A stretch of 64,000 nt of DNA, from the NCBI RefSeq assembly GCF_006088715.1, contig NZ_CP030771.1, positions 4,402,001 to 4,466,000 of the forward strand, written 5' to 3'. Position 1 is the first letter of the stretch; every line of letters starts with the position of its first letter. The DNA comes from Streptomyces sp. YIM 121038 (GTDB lineage Bacteria; Actinomycetota; Actinomycetes; Streptomycetales; Streptomycetaceae). The notes under the pieces were generated by a model. The model was not told the origin of the DNA. It was given only the letters and a program-made list of their open reading frames with translations, and searched no databases. The position numbers and the translations under genes were made by a program. This document shows positions 8,701-15,673 of this stretch, one piece after another.

Positions 8701-8783
8701 CAGCCCGTCCGGCGTTTGAGGACGAGGCGCGAAGCGCCGAAAAGCGGGGGCACGGGGGCGGAGCCCCCGGATCGGGAAGGGGC
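8701..8783 (+). repeat. Dispersed repeat with GGCGTTTGAGGA core and hairpin, copy 1
   Basis: The element reads CAGCCCGTCCGGCGTTTGAG then GACGAGGCGCGAAGCGCCG, and ends in a GGGGGC-GGA-GCCCCC hairpin followed by GGATCGGGAAGGGGCG. Related copies occur at about 33.99-34.06 kb and 61.47-61.56 kb. It sits between the convergent cyclase and HATPase genes, so it may act as a two-way terminator. From memory, the same element is frequent in Streptomyces genomes. Confidence 0.6.
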
Positions 8784-8836
8784 GCCCGCGCGCGGAGCGC
8801 GCTGATGGACACAGTGGGGCGCACCGCGAGGGACGG

Positions 8837-9304
8837 TCAGCGCGCCCCGAGAGCAACCTCTTCATAAGCGAGCCCCCGCGAAGCGGAAGCAGCGGCGGCG
8901 GCACACCGGTCGACCTCGCACCAGATCCGCTTCCCGGCCCCGTCCGGCTGCCACCCCCACCGGTCCGCGAGCCCGTCCACGAGCTCGAGCCCGCGCCCGT
9001 TGGTCTCGTCGCCCTCCGCGTGCCGGGGCCGCGGCGGCCGCGCGCTGCGGTCCGTGACCTCGACGCGCACCGTGCCCGGTTCACTGGCGGGCACACCGGG
9101 GAGCAGCATGCGCAGGACGGCCGGACAGCCCGTGTGCACCACGGCGTTGGTGACGAGCTCCGAGATCAGCAGGATGAGCGTCTCGGCCAGCGGCTCGTCC
9201 GCCGCTATGCCCGACCCGGCGAGCCGTGACCGCGCCCATCTGCGGGCCCGCCCCACTTCCGCGGGGTCCGGCCCGACTTCCAGCTGAACTTGAAGCACCT
9301 GCAC
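8837..9304 (-). CDS. ATP-binding anti-sigma-factor-like protein (HATPase_c_2)
   Basis: 155 residues from GTG 9304. The GHKL ATPase N-box is ELVTNAVVHT (near residue 48-57) and the G-box is TNGRGLELVDGLADRWG (near 100-117). There is no kinase dimerisation domain, so this is the RsbW/SpoIIAB-like serine-kinase fold found in many Streptomyces paralogues. Such proteins phosphorylate STAS antagonists or bind sigma factors. A STAS protein and a sigma factor lie 5-6 kb away, but adjacency does not prove partnership. The 3' end faces the cyclase gene. Confidence 0.88.
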   Translation of the reverse strand: MQVLQVQLEVGPDPAEVGRARRWARSRLAGSGIAADEPLAETLILLISELVTNAVVHTGCPAVLRMLLPGVPASEPGTVRVEVTDRSARPPRPRHAEGDETNGRGLELVDGLADRWGWQPDGAGKRIWCEVDRCAAAAASASRGLAYEEVALGAR

Positions 9305-9346
9305 CGCTCACACCATCCGAACCGGCGGACACAACGCCTCGTGACG

Positions 9347-9378
9347 CCTCAGGGTCACGGAACGTGAGCCCCTGAGGA
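9347..9378. other. Inverted repeat / hairpin upstream of the HATPase gene
   Basis: The arms CCTCAGGG-TCACG and CGTGA-GC-CCCTGAGG pair around a GAA loop, with one small bulge. It lies about 43 bp upstream of the HATPase start, on the promoter side. It could be a 5'-leader hairpin for that gene, or a terminator for something read from the right. Confidence 0.4.
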
Positions 9379-9446
9379 GACAGCATGGTTGACGTACAGT
9401 CACCCCAACAAGCGCTTCGGGCATATTCCAGCGCGAAGGAGTACGC

Positions 9447-9596
9447 GTGCGGCATACTGTGCGACGCGCACCGCAGGGGGTCGAACAGGCGGGCGCTCGG
9501 CCGCGTCCTGTGCGGCGAGCGGAGCGCGCTACCAGGCACGGAGCTGCCTCGGGGGCAACACCGGCACGGCTCGGCCTCAGGACCACTCGCATCTGA
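9447..9596 (+). CDS. Candidate small ORF, 49 residues, unknown
   Basis: GTG 9447 follows AAGGAG by five bases, an excellent ribosome binding site, and encodes a 49-residue Arg-rich basic peptide beginning MRHTVRRAPQGVEQ. There is no recognised domain. Third-position GC is lower than in the neighbouring genes, which argues against it. It occupies most of the 500-bp spacer between the HATPase and acyl-CoA dehydrogenase genes. A competing frame from ATG 9385 also has a GAGGAG site, so at most one is likely to be real. Confidence 0.25.
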   Translation: MRHTVRRAPQGVEQAGARPRPVRRAERATRHGAASGATPARLGLRTTRI

Positions 9597-9808
9597 CACA
9601 AGGTACCGGAGCCGGGCGCCGACTCCGCGTCGCGACGAGTCACGCGTAGGACACAACCCGATATCGACGCTCCGTAGCCTTCCCGCCGTTTCCGGGTTTC
9701 TCAAGTCGATCAAGCCGCCCGCCAGCACCGCGTGACGACGCGACCCCAACGAGCGACGCGCACCCCGTGGCGCGGCGGCCGCCCCGGACCGCGACACCCG
9801 CCCCGGCG

Positions 9809-10681
9809 TCACAGCGCGGCGGCCAGCTCCTCCTCCGCGCGGGCCGCCGTCGTGCCGAGTCCGGCCCGCACCCAGGCCCGCTTCAGATGCAGATGCACGT
9901 CCGCCTCCCAGGTGAACCCCATGCCGCCGTACACCTGGAGGCAGTCGCGGGCGTTGCGCGCGGCGGCGTCGTCGGCGAGGAGTTTGGCCCCGGCCACCTC
10001 GCCCGGGTCGCCCGTGACGGCGGCGGCGTACACGGCGGCCCGCGTCACCTCGGTGCGGACGAGCAGCTCGGCGCACAGGTGCTTGACCGCCTGGAAGGCG
10101 CCGACGGGCCGCCCGAACTGCTCCCGCTCGCGGGCGTGTTGGACCGCCAGGTCGCGGGTGCGGCAGGCCGACCCGAGCTGTTCCGCGGCGAGCAGCAGCG
10201 AGGCGTCGCCCGGCGCCCCGGCGCGCCCGCCCGGAACGCGGTGCAGCGGTGTCAGGGGGTCCACGGAGCGCAGCGCCTCGGCACCGGCGGCGTCCCCCAG
10301 GACGACGTCGGCGGCGTCGAGCCAGGGTACGAGCGTGCCGTCCACGGCGGTCACGACCACCTCGCCGGCCGCCGCGCCCTCGACGTCGCCCGCCGCGAGG
10401 AACGTCGCCGCCAGGGGCCCGGGCAGCAGCGCCCGCCCGGCCTCCTCGAAGACGAGCACCGCCTCGGCCGCGCCGAGGCCGAGCCCGCCGTGCGCCTCCG
10501 GGACGCACAGGGCGAAGAACCCGGCCTCGCCGAGGGCCCGCCAGAGCCCCCGGTCGAGGCCGGGCGCGGCCACGGCGGCCCGCAGCGCGTCCCGTCCGAA
10601 GCGGCCGCCGAGCAGCGCGCGCAAGCCGTCGCGCAACGCCCTCTGGTCGTCGTCCGGTTGGAAGTCCACTGCGGCCGTCAC
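9809..10681 (-). CDS. Acyl-CoA dehydrogenase, small partner subunit
   Basis: 290 residues from GTG 10681, overlapping the preceding stop as GTGA. Shorter than a canonical acyl-CoA dehydrogenase (about 380). The middle beta-domain is reduced, while the C-terminal part is intact: REREQFGRPVGAFQAVKHLCAE near 195-215 and CLQVYGGMGFTWEADVHLHLKRA near 255-277. The pairing of a full-length and a short ACAD gene in one translationally coupled unit is the hallmark of alpha2-beta2 heterotetrameric dehydrogenases known from steroid catabolism (ChsE/FadE types). The FAD site would be shared between the two. Function as a heteromer here is inferred from that precedent. Confidence 0.88.
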   Translation of the reverse strand: MTAAVDFQPDDDQRALRDGLRALLGGRFGRDALRAAVAAPGLDRGLWRALGEAGFFALCVPEAHGGLGLGAAEAVLVFEEAGRALLPGPLAATFLAAGDVEGAAAGEVVVTAVDGTLVPWLDAADVVLGDAAGAEALRSVDPLTPLHRVPGGRAGAPGDASLLLAAEQLGSACRTRDLAVQHAREREQFGRPVGAFQAVKHLCAELLVRTEVTRAAVYAAAVTGDPGEVAGAKLLADDAAARNARDCLQVYGGMGFTWEADVHLHLKRAWVRAGLGTTAARAEEELAAAL

Positions 10682-11811
10682 CGTCCCTTCGGCAGGCCGA
10701 GGATCCGCTCGGCCACGATGTTCCGCTGGATCTGCGAGGTGCCCGCCGCGATGGTGTACGACAGCGAGGAGAGCCGCTCCCGGGTCCAGGGGCTCTCCAG
10801 GTCGAGGGCGGCGTCCCCGAGGACCTCGGCGGCGGCGTCGTACAGCTCCTGGCGCGCGTGCGAGTAGCGCAGCTTGAACACCGAACCGCCCACGCCGGGC
10901 ACGCCGCCGGTGCGCTGGGCCTCGCTCACGTTCCACTGCGTGAGGCGCCACAGGGCCTGGAACTCGGCGCCGAGGCGCCCGAGCCTGCGGCGCAGCACCG
11001 CATCGTCCCAGCGGCCGTTCGCGCGGGCCTCGCGGGCGAGTTCGCCGAGCACGCGGCGGCAGGCGACCACCTCGCCGACGAAGGCGGTGCCGCGTTCGAA
11101 GGACAGCGTCACCATGGTGACGCGCCAGCCGTCGTCCTCGGCGCCGACCCGGTTGGCGACGGGCACGCGCACCTCGTCGAGGAAGACCTCCGCGAACTCC
11201 GTGGACCCGGCGAGCGTCCGCAGCGGCCGCACCGTGATCCCCGGCGCGTCCATCGGCAGGGCGAGCCAGCTGATGCCCCGGTGCTTGGGCGCCTCGGGGT
11301 CGGTCCGCACGAGGAGTTCGCACCAGTCGGCGACCTCGGCGTGCGAGGTCCAGACCTTGGAGCCGCTCACCACGTAGTGGTCGCCGTCGCGCCGCGCGCG
11401 CGTGCGCAGCGCCGCCAGGTCCGAGCCCGCGTCCGGTTCGCTGAAGCCCTGGCACCAGACCTCGTCGCCGCGCAGGATCGGCTCCAGCCAGCGCGCCCGC
11501 TGTTCGGGGGTGCCCTCGGCGGCGATGGTGGGCCCGGCGTGCAGCAGCCCGACGAAGTTCGCGCCCACGTACGGCGCCCCGGCGCGCTCGCTCTCCTCCA
11601 GGAAGATCATCCGCAGCGTGGGCGACGCCTCCCAGTGGACGTCCGCGTACCCGGCGTCGTACAGCGTCCGCTGCCAGCCGGTGTCGTACGCGCGCCGCCC
11701 CGGCCAGTCGAGCGGGTCGGGGCGCTCGGGCAGCTCGGGCAGCACGTCGGCGAGCCAGTCCCGCAGCCGGGCGCGGAAGTCCTCCTCCTGCGCGGTGTAC
11801 GAGAGGTCCAC
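10678..11811 (-). CDS. Acyl-CoA dehydrogenase, large partner subunit
   Basis: 377 residues from ATG 11811. Features are WCQGFSEPDAGSDLAALRTR (near 120-140), SGSKVWTSHAEVADW (near 150), RPLRTLAGSTEFAEVFLDEV, and the C-terminal AAGTSQIQRNIVAERILGLP. The segment VHWEASPTLRMIF near residue 60 lacks about ten residues present at the same place in the paralogue at 5.1-6.3 kb, which reads GWDTAPGAYGNRTASL. This may be a subfamily trait rather than damage. The gene is coupled to the small subunit by GTGA and diverges from the CoA-ligase gene. Two regulon palindromes lie in the divergent spacer. Confidence 0.9.
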   Translation of the reverse strand: MDLSYTAQEEDFRARLRDWLADVLPELPERPDPLDWPGRRAYDTGWQRTLYDAGYADVHWEASPTLRMIFLEESERAGAPYVGANFVGLLHAGPTIAAEGTPEQRARWLEPILRGDEVWCQGFSEPDAGSDLAALRTRARRDGDHYVVSGSKVWTSHAEVADWCELLVRTDPEAPKHRGISWLALPMDAPGITVRPLRTLAGSTEFAEVFLDEVRVPVANRVGAEDDGWRVTMVTLSFERGTAFVGEVVACRRVLGELAREARANGRWDDAVLRRRLGRLGAEFQALWRLTQWNVSEAQRTGGVPGVGGSVFKLRYSHARQELYDAAAEVLGDAALDLESPWTRERLSSLSYTIAAGTSQIQRNIVAERILGLPKGR

Positions 11812-11836
11812 CCCGGGTCACCCGCCTCGACAGTTT

Positions 11837-11851
11837 CTGATGGTCCGTCAG
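11837..11851. promoter_or_regulatory. Operator-like palindrome, regulon site 3
   Basis: CTGATGGTCCGTCAG lies 26 bp upstream of the large ACAD subunit gene. The form CTGAYG-N3-CRTYAG matches sites 1, 2 and 4. Its centre is 78 bp from that of site 4 in the same divergent spacer, so each gene probably has its own site. Confidence 0.65.
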
Positions 11852-11914
11852 GCGGCAGGCTAGCCCCGCACCCCTGGACCGACAAGGCGTGGCGCCCTAC
11901 GCTCTGCGCACGAT

Positions 11915-11929
11915 CTGACGAAGCGTCAG
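11915..11929. promoter_or_regulatory. Operator-like palindrome, regulon site 4
   Basis: CTGACGAAGCGTCAG is a near-perfect palindrome with six-base arms. It lies 53 bp upstream of the CoA-ligase start and 12 bp downstream of a TACGCT that could be a -10 box. Repressor binding there would block the ligase promoter. Confidence 0.65.
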
Positions 11930-11981
11930 CAATGGGCGCCGTCGGGCCGTTCCGTCGTCCGGCCGCCGGAGGGGGCACCCC

Positions 11982-13532
11982 GTGACCGACACCGCCCACG
12001 CGCTCGCCGCCTGCCGCACCCTGTGGGAGCTGATCGAGCGGCGCGCCGCGCTCACCCCCGGCGCCCCCGCCCTCATCCAGGCGGCCGACGACCCCGGCGA
12101 CGACCGGACCCTCACCTTCGGCGGCCTGCGGGAGCGCTGCGAGCGGGTCGCGGCGGGGCTGTACGAGCGGGGAGTCGGGCCCGGCACCGTCGTCGCCTGG
12201 CAGCTGCCCACGCGCATCGAGACCGCCGTGCTCTCCTTCGCCCTGGCCAGGCTCAGCGCCGTCCAGTCCCCCGTCATCCCGTTCTACCGCGACCGCGAAG
12301 TCGGCTTCGCGCTGCGCGAGTCCAAGGCCGAGTTCTTCGCGGTGCCCGGGGTGTGGCGGGGCTACGACCACACGGAGCTGGCCCGCCGCCTCGGCGCGCG
12401 CGGCGTCTTCACCGCGTACGACGAACTGCCCGAAGGCGACCCCGGCGTGCTGCCCGTGCCGCCGCGCGACGGCACGGCCGTGCGCTGGATCTACTGGACC
12501 TCCGGCACGACCTCCGACCCCAAGGGCGTGCTGCACACGGACCGTTCGCTGATCGCGGGCGGCGCGTGCCTCGCCCACGCCCTGAAGCTCTCCCCGCGCG
12601 ACGTCGGCTCCATGGCCTTCCCCTTCGCGCACATCGCGGGGCCCGACTACACGGTGATGCTGCTCCTGTACGGCTTCCCCGCCGTGATGTTCGAGCGCTT
12701 CGCGCTGCCGGAGGCCCTGGACGGCTACCGGCGGCACGGGGTGACCGTCGCGGGCGGCTCCACCGCCTTCTACTCGATGTTCCTCGCCGAGCAGCGCAAG
12801 GACCCCGGCCGGCCCCTCGTCCCCACCCTCAGGCTGCTCGCGGGCGGCGGCGCCCCGAAGCCGCCCGAGCTGTACCACGCCGTGGTGCGCGAGCTGGGCT
12901 GCCGGCTCACCCACGGCTACGGCATGACCGAAGTACCCATGATCACGATGGGCTCCCCCGACGACAGCCCCGAGCACCTCGCCACCACCGAGGGCCGCCC
13001 GCCCGCGGGCATGGAGATCCGCGTCACCGACCCCGCGGGCCGGGAGCTGCCCACCGGCGCGGACGGCGAGGTGCGGCTGCGCGGCGAGGCCGTCTGCCGC
13101 GGCTACCTCGACGCGGCCGCGACCCGCGAGGCCTTCGACGCCGACGGCTTCCTGCGCACCGGCGACCTGGGCCGCGTCCTGGACTCCGGGCACCTGGTGC
13201 TCACCGGCCGCGCCAAGGACGTCATCATCCGCAAGGGCGAGAACATCTCCGCCAAGGAGGTCGAGGACCTGCTGCACGCCCACCCCGCCGTGGCCGACGT
13301 GGCGGTGATCGGCCTGCCCGACCCCACCCGCGGCGAACGCGTCTGCGCCGTCGTGGAACGCGCCCCCGGCACCCCCGGCCTGACCCTCGCGGAGGCGACC
13401 GCACACCTGCGCGCGGCGGGCCTGTCCGTCCACAAGCTCCCCGAACAACTGGAACTCGTGGACGAACTGCCGCGCAACGACGCCCTGCGCAAGGTGCTCA
13501 AGTACAAGCTGCGGGAGCGGTACGCCGACTGA
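11982..13532 (+). CDS. AMP-dependent acyl-CoA synthetase/ligase
   Basis: 516 residues from GTG 11982, with GGAGGGGG about 8 bases upstream. ANL-superfamily motifs are WIYWTSGTTSDPKGVLHT (P-loop near 168-185), GYGMTEVPMIT (near 312), FLRTGDLGRV (near 388) and GRAKDVIIRKGENISAKEVED (hinge region near 410). The C-terminal NDALRKVLKYKLRE holds the catalytic lysine. It activates a carboxylic acid to its CoA thioester. From memory, close relatives are often labelled cyclohexanecarboxylate-CoA or medium-chain ligases. As the divergent partner of the ACAD pair it probably makes the pathway's first CoA ester. Confidence 0.9.
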   Translation: MTDTAHALAACRTLWELIERRAALTPGAPALIQAADDPGDDRTLTFGGLRERCERVAAGLYERGVGPGTVVAWQLPTRIETAVLSFALARLSAVQSPVIPFYRDREVGFALRESKAEFFAVPGVWRGYDHTELARRLGARGVFTAYDELPEGDPGVLPVPPRDGTAVRWIYWTSGTTSDPKGVLHTDRSLIAGGACLAHALKLSPRDVGSMAFPFAHIAGPDYTVMLLLYGFPAVMFERFALPEALDGYRRHGVTVAGGSTAFYSMFLAEQRKDPGRPLVPTLRLLAGGGAPKPPELYHAVVRELGCRLTHGYGMTEVPMITMGSPDDSPEHLATTEGRPPAGMEIRVTDPAGRELPTGADGEVRLRGEAVCRGYLDAAATREAFDADGFLRTGDLGRVLDSGHLVLTGRAKDVIIRKGENISAKEVEDLLHAHPAVADVAVIGLPDPTRGERVCAVVERAPGTPGLTLAEATAHLRAAGLSVHKLPEQLELVDELPRNDALRKVLKYKLRERYAD

Positions 13533-13559
13533 AGACGGCGGGAAAGCGCTCCGCGCCGT

Positions 13560-13618
13560 CGGGTTCACGGGTGGGCGGGTGGGAGGAATCCGCCGCGAAG
13601 CGGCGGCACGGGAACCCG
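13560..13618. repeat. G-quadruplex + hairpin composite repeat, copy 1 (intergenic terminator-like)
   Basis: Outer arms CGGGTTC (13560-13566) and GAACCCG (13612-13618) enclose the four-run G-tract GGGTGGGCGGGTGGG (13569-13583) and the perfect hairpin CCGCCGC-GAA-GCGGCGG (13590-13606). It fills the gap between the convergent CoA-ligase and EF-hand genes and ends right at the EF-hand stop. Related copies are at 47.56, 47.66, 61.74 and 61.84 kb. Confidence 0.65.
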
Positions 13619-14110
13619 CTACTCGGGGACGGTGAAGTACGCGGCGAACGCGGTGAGGACCTGCTCCTCAGTCACCGGCCCGAGGGACTGCGCGGCCAGG
13701 GACGCGATCTCCCGCTGCACGCCCAGGGCCCGCAGGGCCCGCTCTACATCCGCCCCCTGTACAGCCCCGTCGCCGTCCGCCAAGGACAACGCGGCGTGCA
13801 GGAACGGCCGCGCGATCTCCGCGAACCGCGCCGGGTTGTCCCGCAGCCGCTTCACGGCCCCGCCCACGAACTCGTCCCGGGTGATCCGCTGGTCCCCGTC
13901 GCGGTCGGCGATCCCGGCCATGCCCTGCCAGAACGCCTCGGCCCCGATGTACAGGGCCTGGCCCTTCTCGGACCGCGCGGTCACCCCGAACTCGGCGAGC
14001 AGCGCCGCCGCCGCCGTGCTGAAGTCCTCACGGGAGATGTAGCCGTTGCCGTCCTGGTCGAAGGTGGCGAAACGGGCCGCGATCTTACGCTCGTACTCGG
14101 CACTGTCCAT
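13619..14110 (-). CDS. EF-hand calcium-binding protein (calerythrin-like)
   Basis: 163 residues from ATG 14110. Three canonical EF-hand loops are visible: DQDGNGYISRED (18-29), DRDGDQRITRDE (69-80) and DGDGAVQGADVE (112-123). The calerythrin fold has four EF-hands, of which one lacks ligands; here the remaining one near 34-45 or at the C-terminus is degenerate. The protein is cytoplasmic with no signal peptide. Such proteins buffer or sense calcium in Streptomyces development. It resembles, from memory, the calcium-binding protein SCO4411. The 3' end abuts the composite repeat. Upstream lies a 306-bp spacer before the STAS gene. Confidence 0.88.
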   Translation of the reverse strand: MDSAEYERKIAARFATFDQDGNGYISREDFSTAAAALLAEFGVTARSEKGQALYIGAEAFWQGMAGIADRDGDQRITRDEFVGGAVKRLRDNPARFAEIARPFLHAALSLADGDGAVQGADVERALRALGVQREIASLAAQSLGPVTEEQVLTAFAAYFTVPE

Positions 14111-14416
14111 GGTGTTGGGGCCGCCTCACTTCTCATGCGGTGGAGTCTTCCGGCGCGGCCGTGGGCCGTGCCGGACGTCCTTCAGGTATCTGTCCAGCGA
14201 GCGTACGACGCCGTCGGCCGCCGGGAGGCAGAAAAGCGACGCTTGTGCCAAGACCGCGGGAATTCCGCGACAAGAGCGTGTCGCGCACGCGCCCCGGGCC
14301 CGGCGGTGGCGCCGACGGTGGCATCCGCTCGGAAAGGTTGTATCAGCAAGCTGATCTTGACGGGTAGAGGGGGTTCCGCTTCCGCCCGCCTCCGGGTCCT
14401 GGCCGGGGGCCGGGGC
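14111..14416. other. Spacer with an ATCAGC-AA-GCTGAT palindrome
   Basis: No gene is supported. A perfect 6-2-6 palindrome, ATCAGCAAGCTGAT, lies at 14342-14355 and is followed on the plus strand by TTGACGGGTAG. It is 62 bases downstream of the STAS stop on the minus strand. It could belong to a promoter for the EF-hand gene or to a terminator for the STAS gene. Base composition in 14230-14350 is less GC-rich than the flanking genes. Confidence 0.4.
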
Positions 14417-14791
14417 CTACGCCGACAGGGGTTCCGCCGCGTCGTCCACGGCCCGCTCCGCATCCGGGTACACCTCGAACAGGCGCCGTACGCCGAGGGC
14501 CGCGAGGACCCGGTTGACGTGCGAGCCCTCGACCGCGCCCCGGGCGGGCAGGATCAGCCGCAGACGGCCCCGGCACGAGCGCATCAGCCGGCGCGTGGCG
14601 ATCAGCACGCCCACGCCGCTGGAGTCGCAGAACAGCACGTCGGACAGGTCGAGGACCAGGCTGCGGCGGCCCTCGGCCACCGCTTCGTGGACCCGCTGGC
14701 GCAGCACCGGTGACGTCAGGAGGTCCATCTCGCCCGAGACCCGCAGCACGGCCCAGCCCTGCTGCTCGCCGACGGCCACCTTCAGCGTCAC
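14417..14791 (-). CDS. STAS-domain anti-sigma factor antagonist (BldG/RsbV-like)
   Basis: 124 residues from ATG 14791. Single STAS domain: the beta-strand GWAVLRVSGEMDLLTSPVLRQ near 12-32, then SLVLDLSDVLFCDSSGVGVLI near 44-64. The motif D56-S57-S58-G59 holds the serine normally phosphorylated by the partner kinase. Unphosphorylated antagonists bind anti-sigma factors and release the sigma factor. It is divergent from the sigma and anti-sigma pair and 273 bp away. Another candidate partner is the HATPase protein at 8.8 kb. Partnerships are not shown by sequence. Confidence 0.9.
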   Translation of the reverse strand: MTLKVAVGEQQGWAVLRVSGEMDLLTSPVLRQRVHEAVAEGRRSLVLDLSDVLFCDSSGVGVLIATRRLMRSCRGRLRLILPARGAVEGSHVNRVLAALGVRRLFEVYPDAERAVDDAAEPLSA

Positions 14792-15064
14792 GCGCCACGC
14801 CTCTCGTCCACCGAAACCACCAAGAACCCTTCCGCTTCCCTGTTTCGCGGCTGCCCCACCGTCGTTCCATGAAACACCAGGCCCGTGCGGGCACGGGAAG
14901 CGGGCGTTGCGGACGAGCCGGTCAATATCATCCGCGGCGCCCCGAAGCCCCGCGTTGCCGCAAAGAGCGGGAAAGCACGGGGAAAGACAGGTGCGTCCTC
15001 GGGGACGCCGACTACATTCGATTCAACGGTGAAGGTGAGCACGGCGAGTGCACGAGGGGGCCGC

Positions 15065-15673
15065 ATGCCGAAGGACGCGCCGCGTCGTTGGGACCGCCGC
15101 ATGCAACAGCGGCTCTCCCACGGGGAAGCGGCGGCACTCGGAGAGCTGTACGACCGCTTCGCCTCGCTCGTGCACGGCCTCGCGCACCGCGTGCTCGGCG
15201 ACGTCGCGGCGGCCGACCGCATCACGCGCGACGTGTTCACGCACGTGTGGGAGAACCCCGACGCCTACGACCCCAAGCAGGGCCCGCTGCGCTCCTGGAT
15301 CGCCACGCTCGCCCACCAGCAGGCCGTGCGCAGGCTGCGCCAGACCGAGTCCGCCGCGCTCGCCCGGGGCGGCGCGGGCACCACGGAGGACCTGGAGCGC
15401 AAGGTGCGCCGCGCCTCCGCCGCCGCCCGCGCCGACTACATCGTCACGGCCATGCCCGCCCCGCTGCGCGCCGCGCTCGAACTGGCCTACTTCCAGCGGC
15501 GCGACTACCGCCAGACCGCCGCCGACCTCGGCGTCACCGAGGACGAGGCCCGCCGCAGGCTCCGCCTCGGCCTGCAGCTGCTCTCCACCGCCCACGACGC
15601 CACCGCGACCGCCTTCGGCGACGGCCCGTCCGATCAGGACCACGGCACGCACGGGTACGGGAGAGCGCTGTGA
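15065..15673 (+). CDS. ECF-like RNA polymerase sigma factor
   Basis: 202 residues from ATG 15065, with GAGGGGG about 6 bases upstream. An in-frame ATG at 14885 would add 60 residues without a conserved domain. Region 2 is LGELYDRFASLVHGLAHRVLGD to DVFTHVWENPDAYDPKQGPLRSWIATL (near 22-85). Region 4 is LRAALELAYFQRRDYRQTAADLGV followed by TEDEARRRLRLGLQLL (near 138-180). It is coupled by GTGA to a zinc-finger membraneless anti-sigma candidate. From memory it resembles SCO4409. Promoter targets are unknown. Confidence 0.88.
   Translation: MPKDAPRRWDRRMQQRLSHGEAAALGELYDRFASLVHGLAHRVLGDVAAADRITRDVFTHVWENPDAYDPKQGPLRSWIATLAHQQAVRRLRQTESAALARGGAGTTEDLERKVRRASAAARADYIVTAMPAPLRAALELAYFQRRDYRQTAADLGVTEDEARRRLRLGLQLLSTAHDATATAFGDGPSDQDHGTHGYGRAL

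Noticed and set aside
9385..9735. 116-codon plus-strand gene upstream of the HATPase gene
   Set aside because: A GAGGAG site exists, but codon use is not Streptomyces-like and no domain is recognised. The 49-codon frame is an equally weak rival, kept only as a low-confidence candidate.
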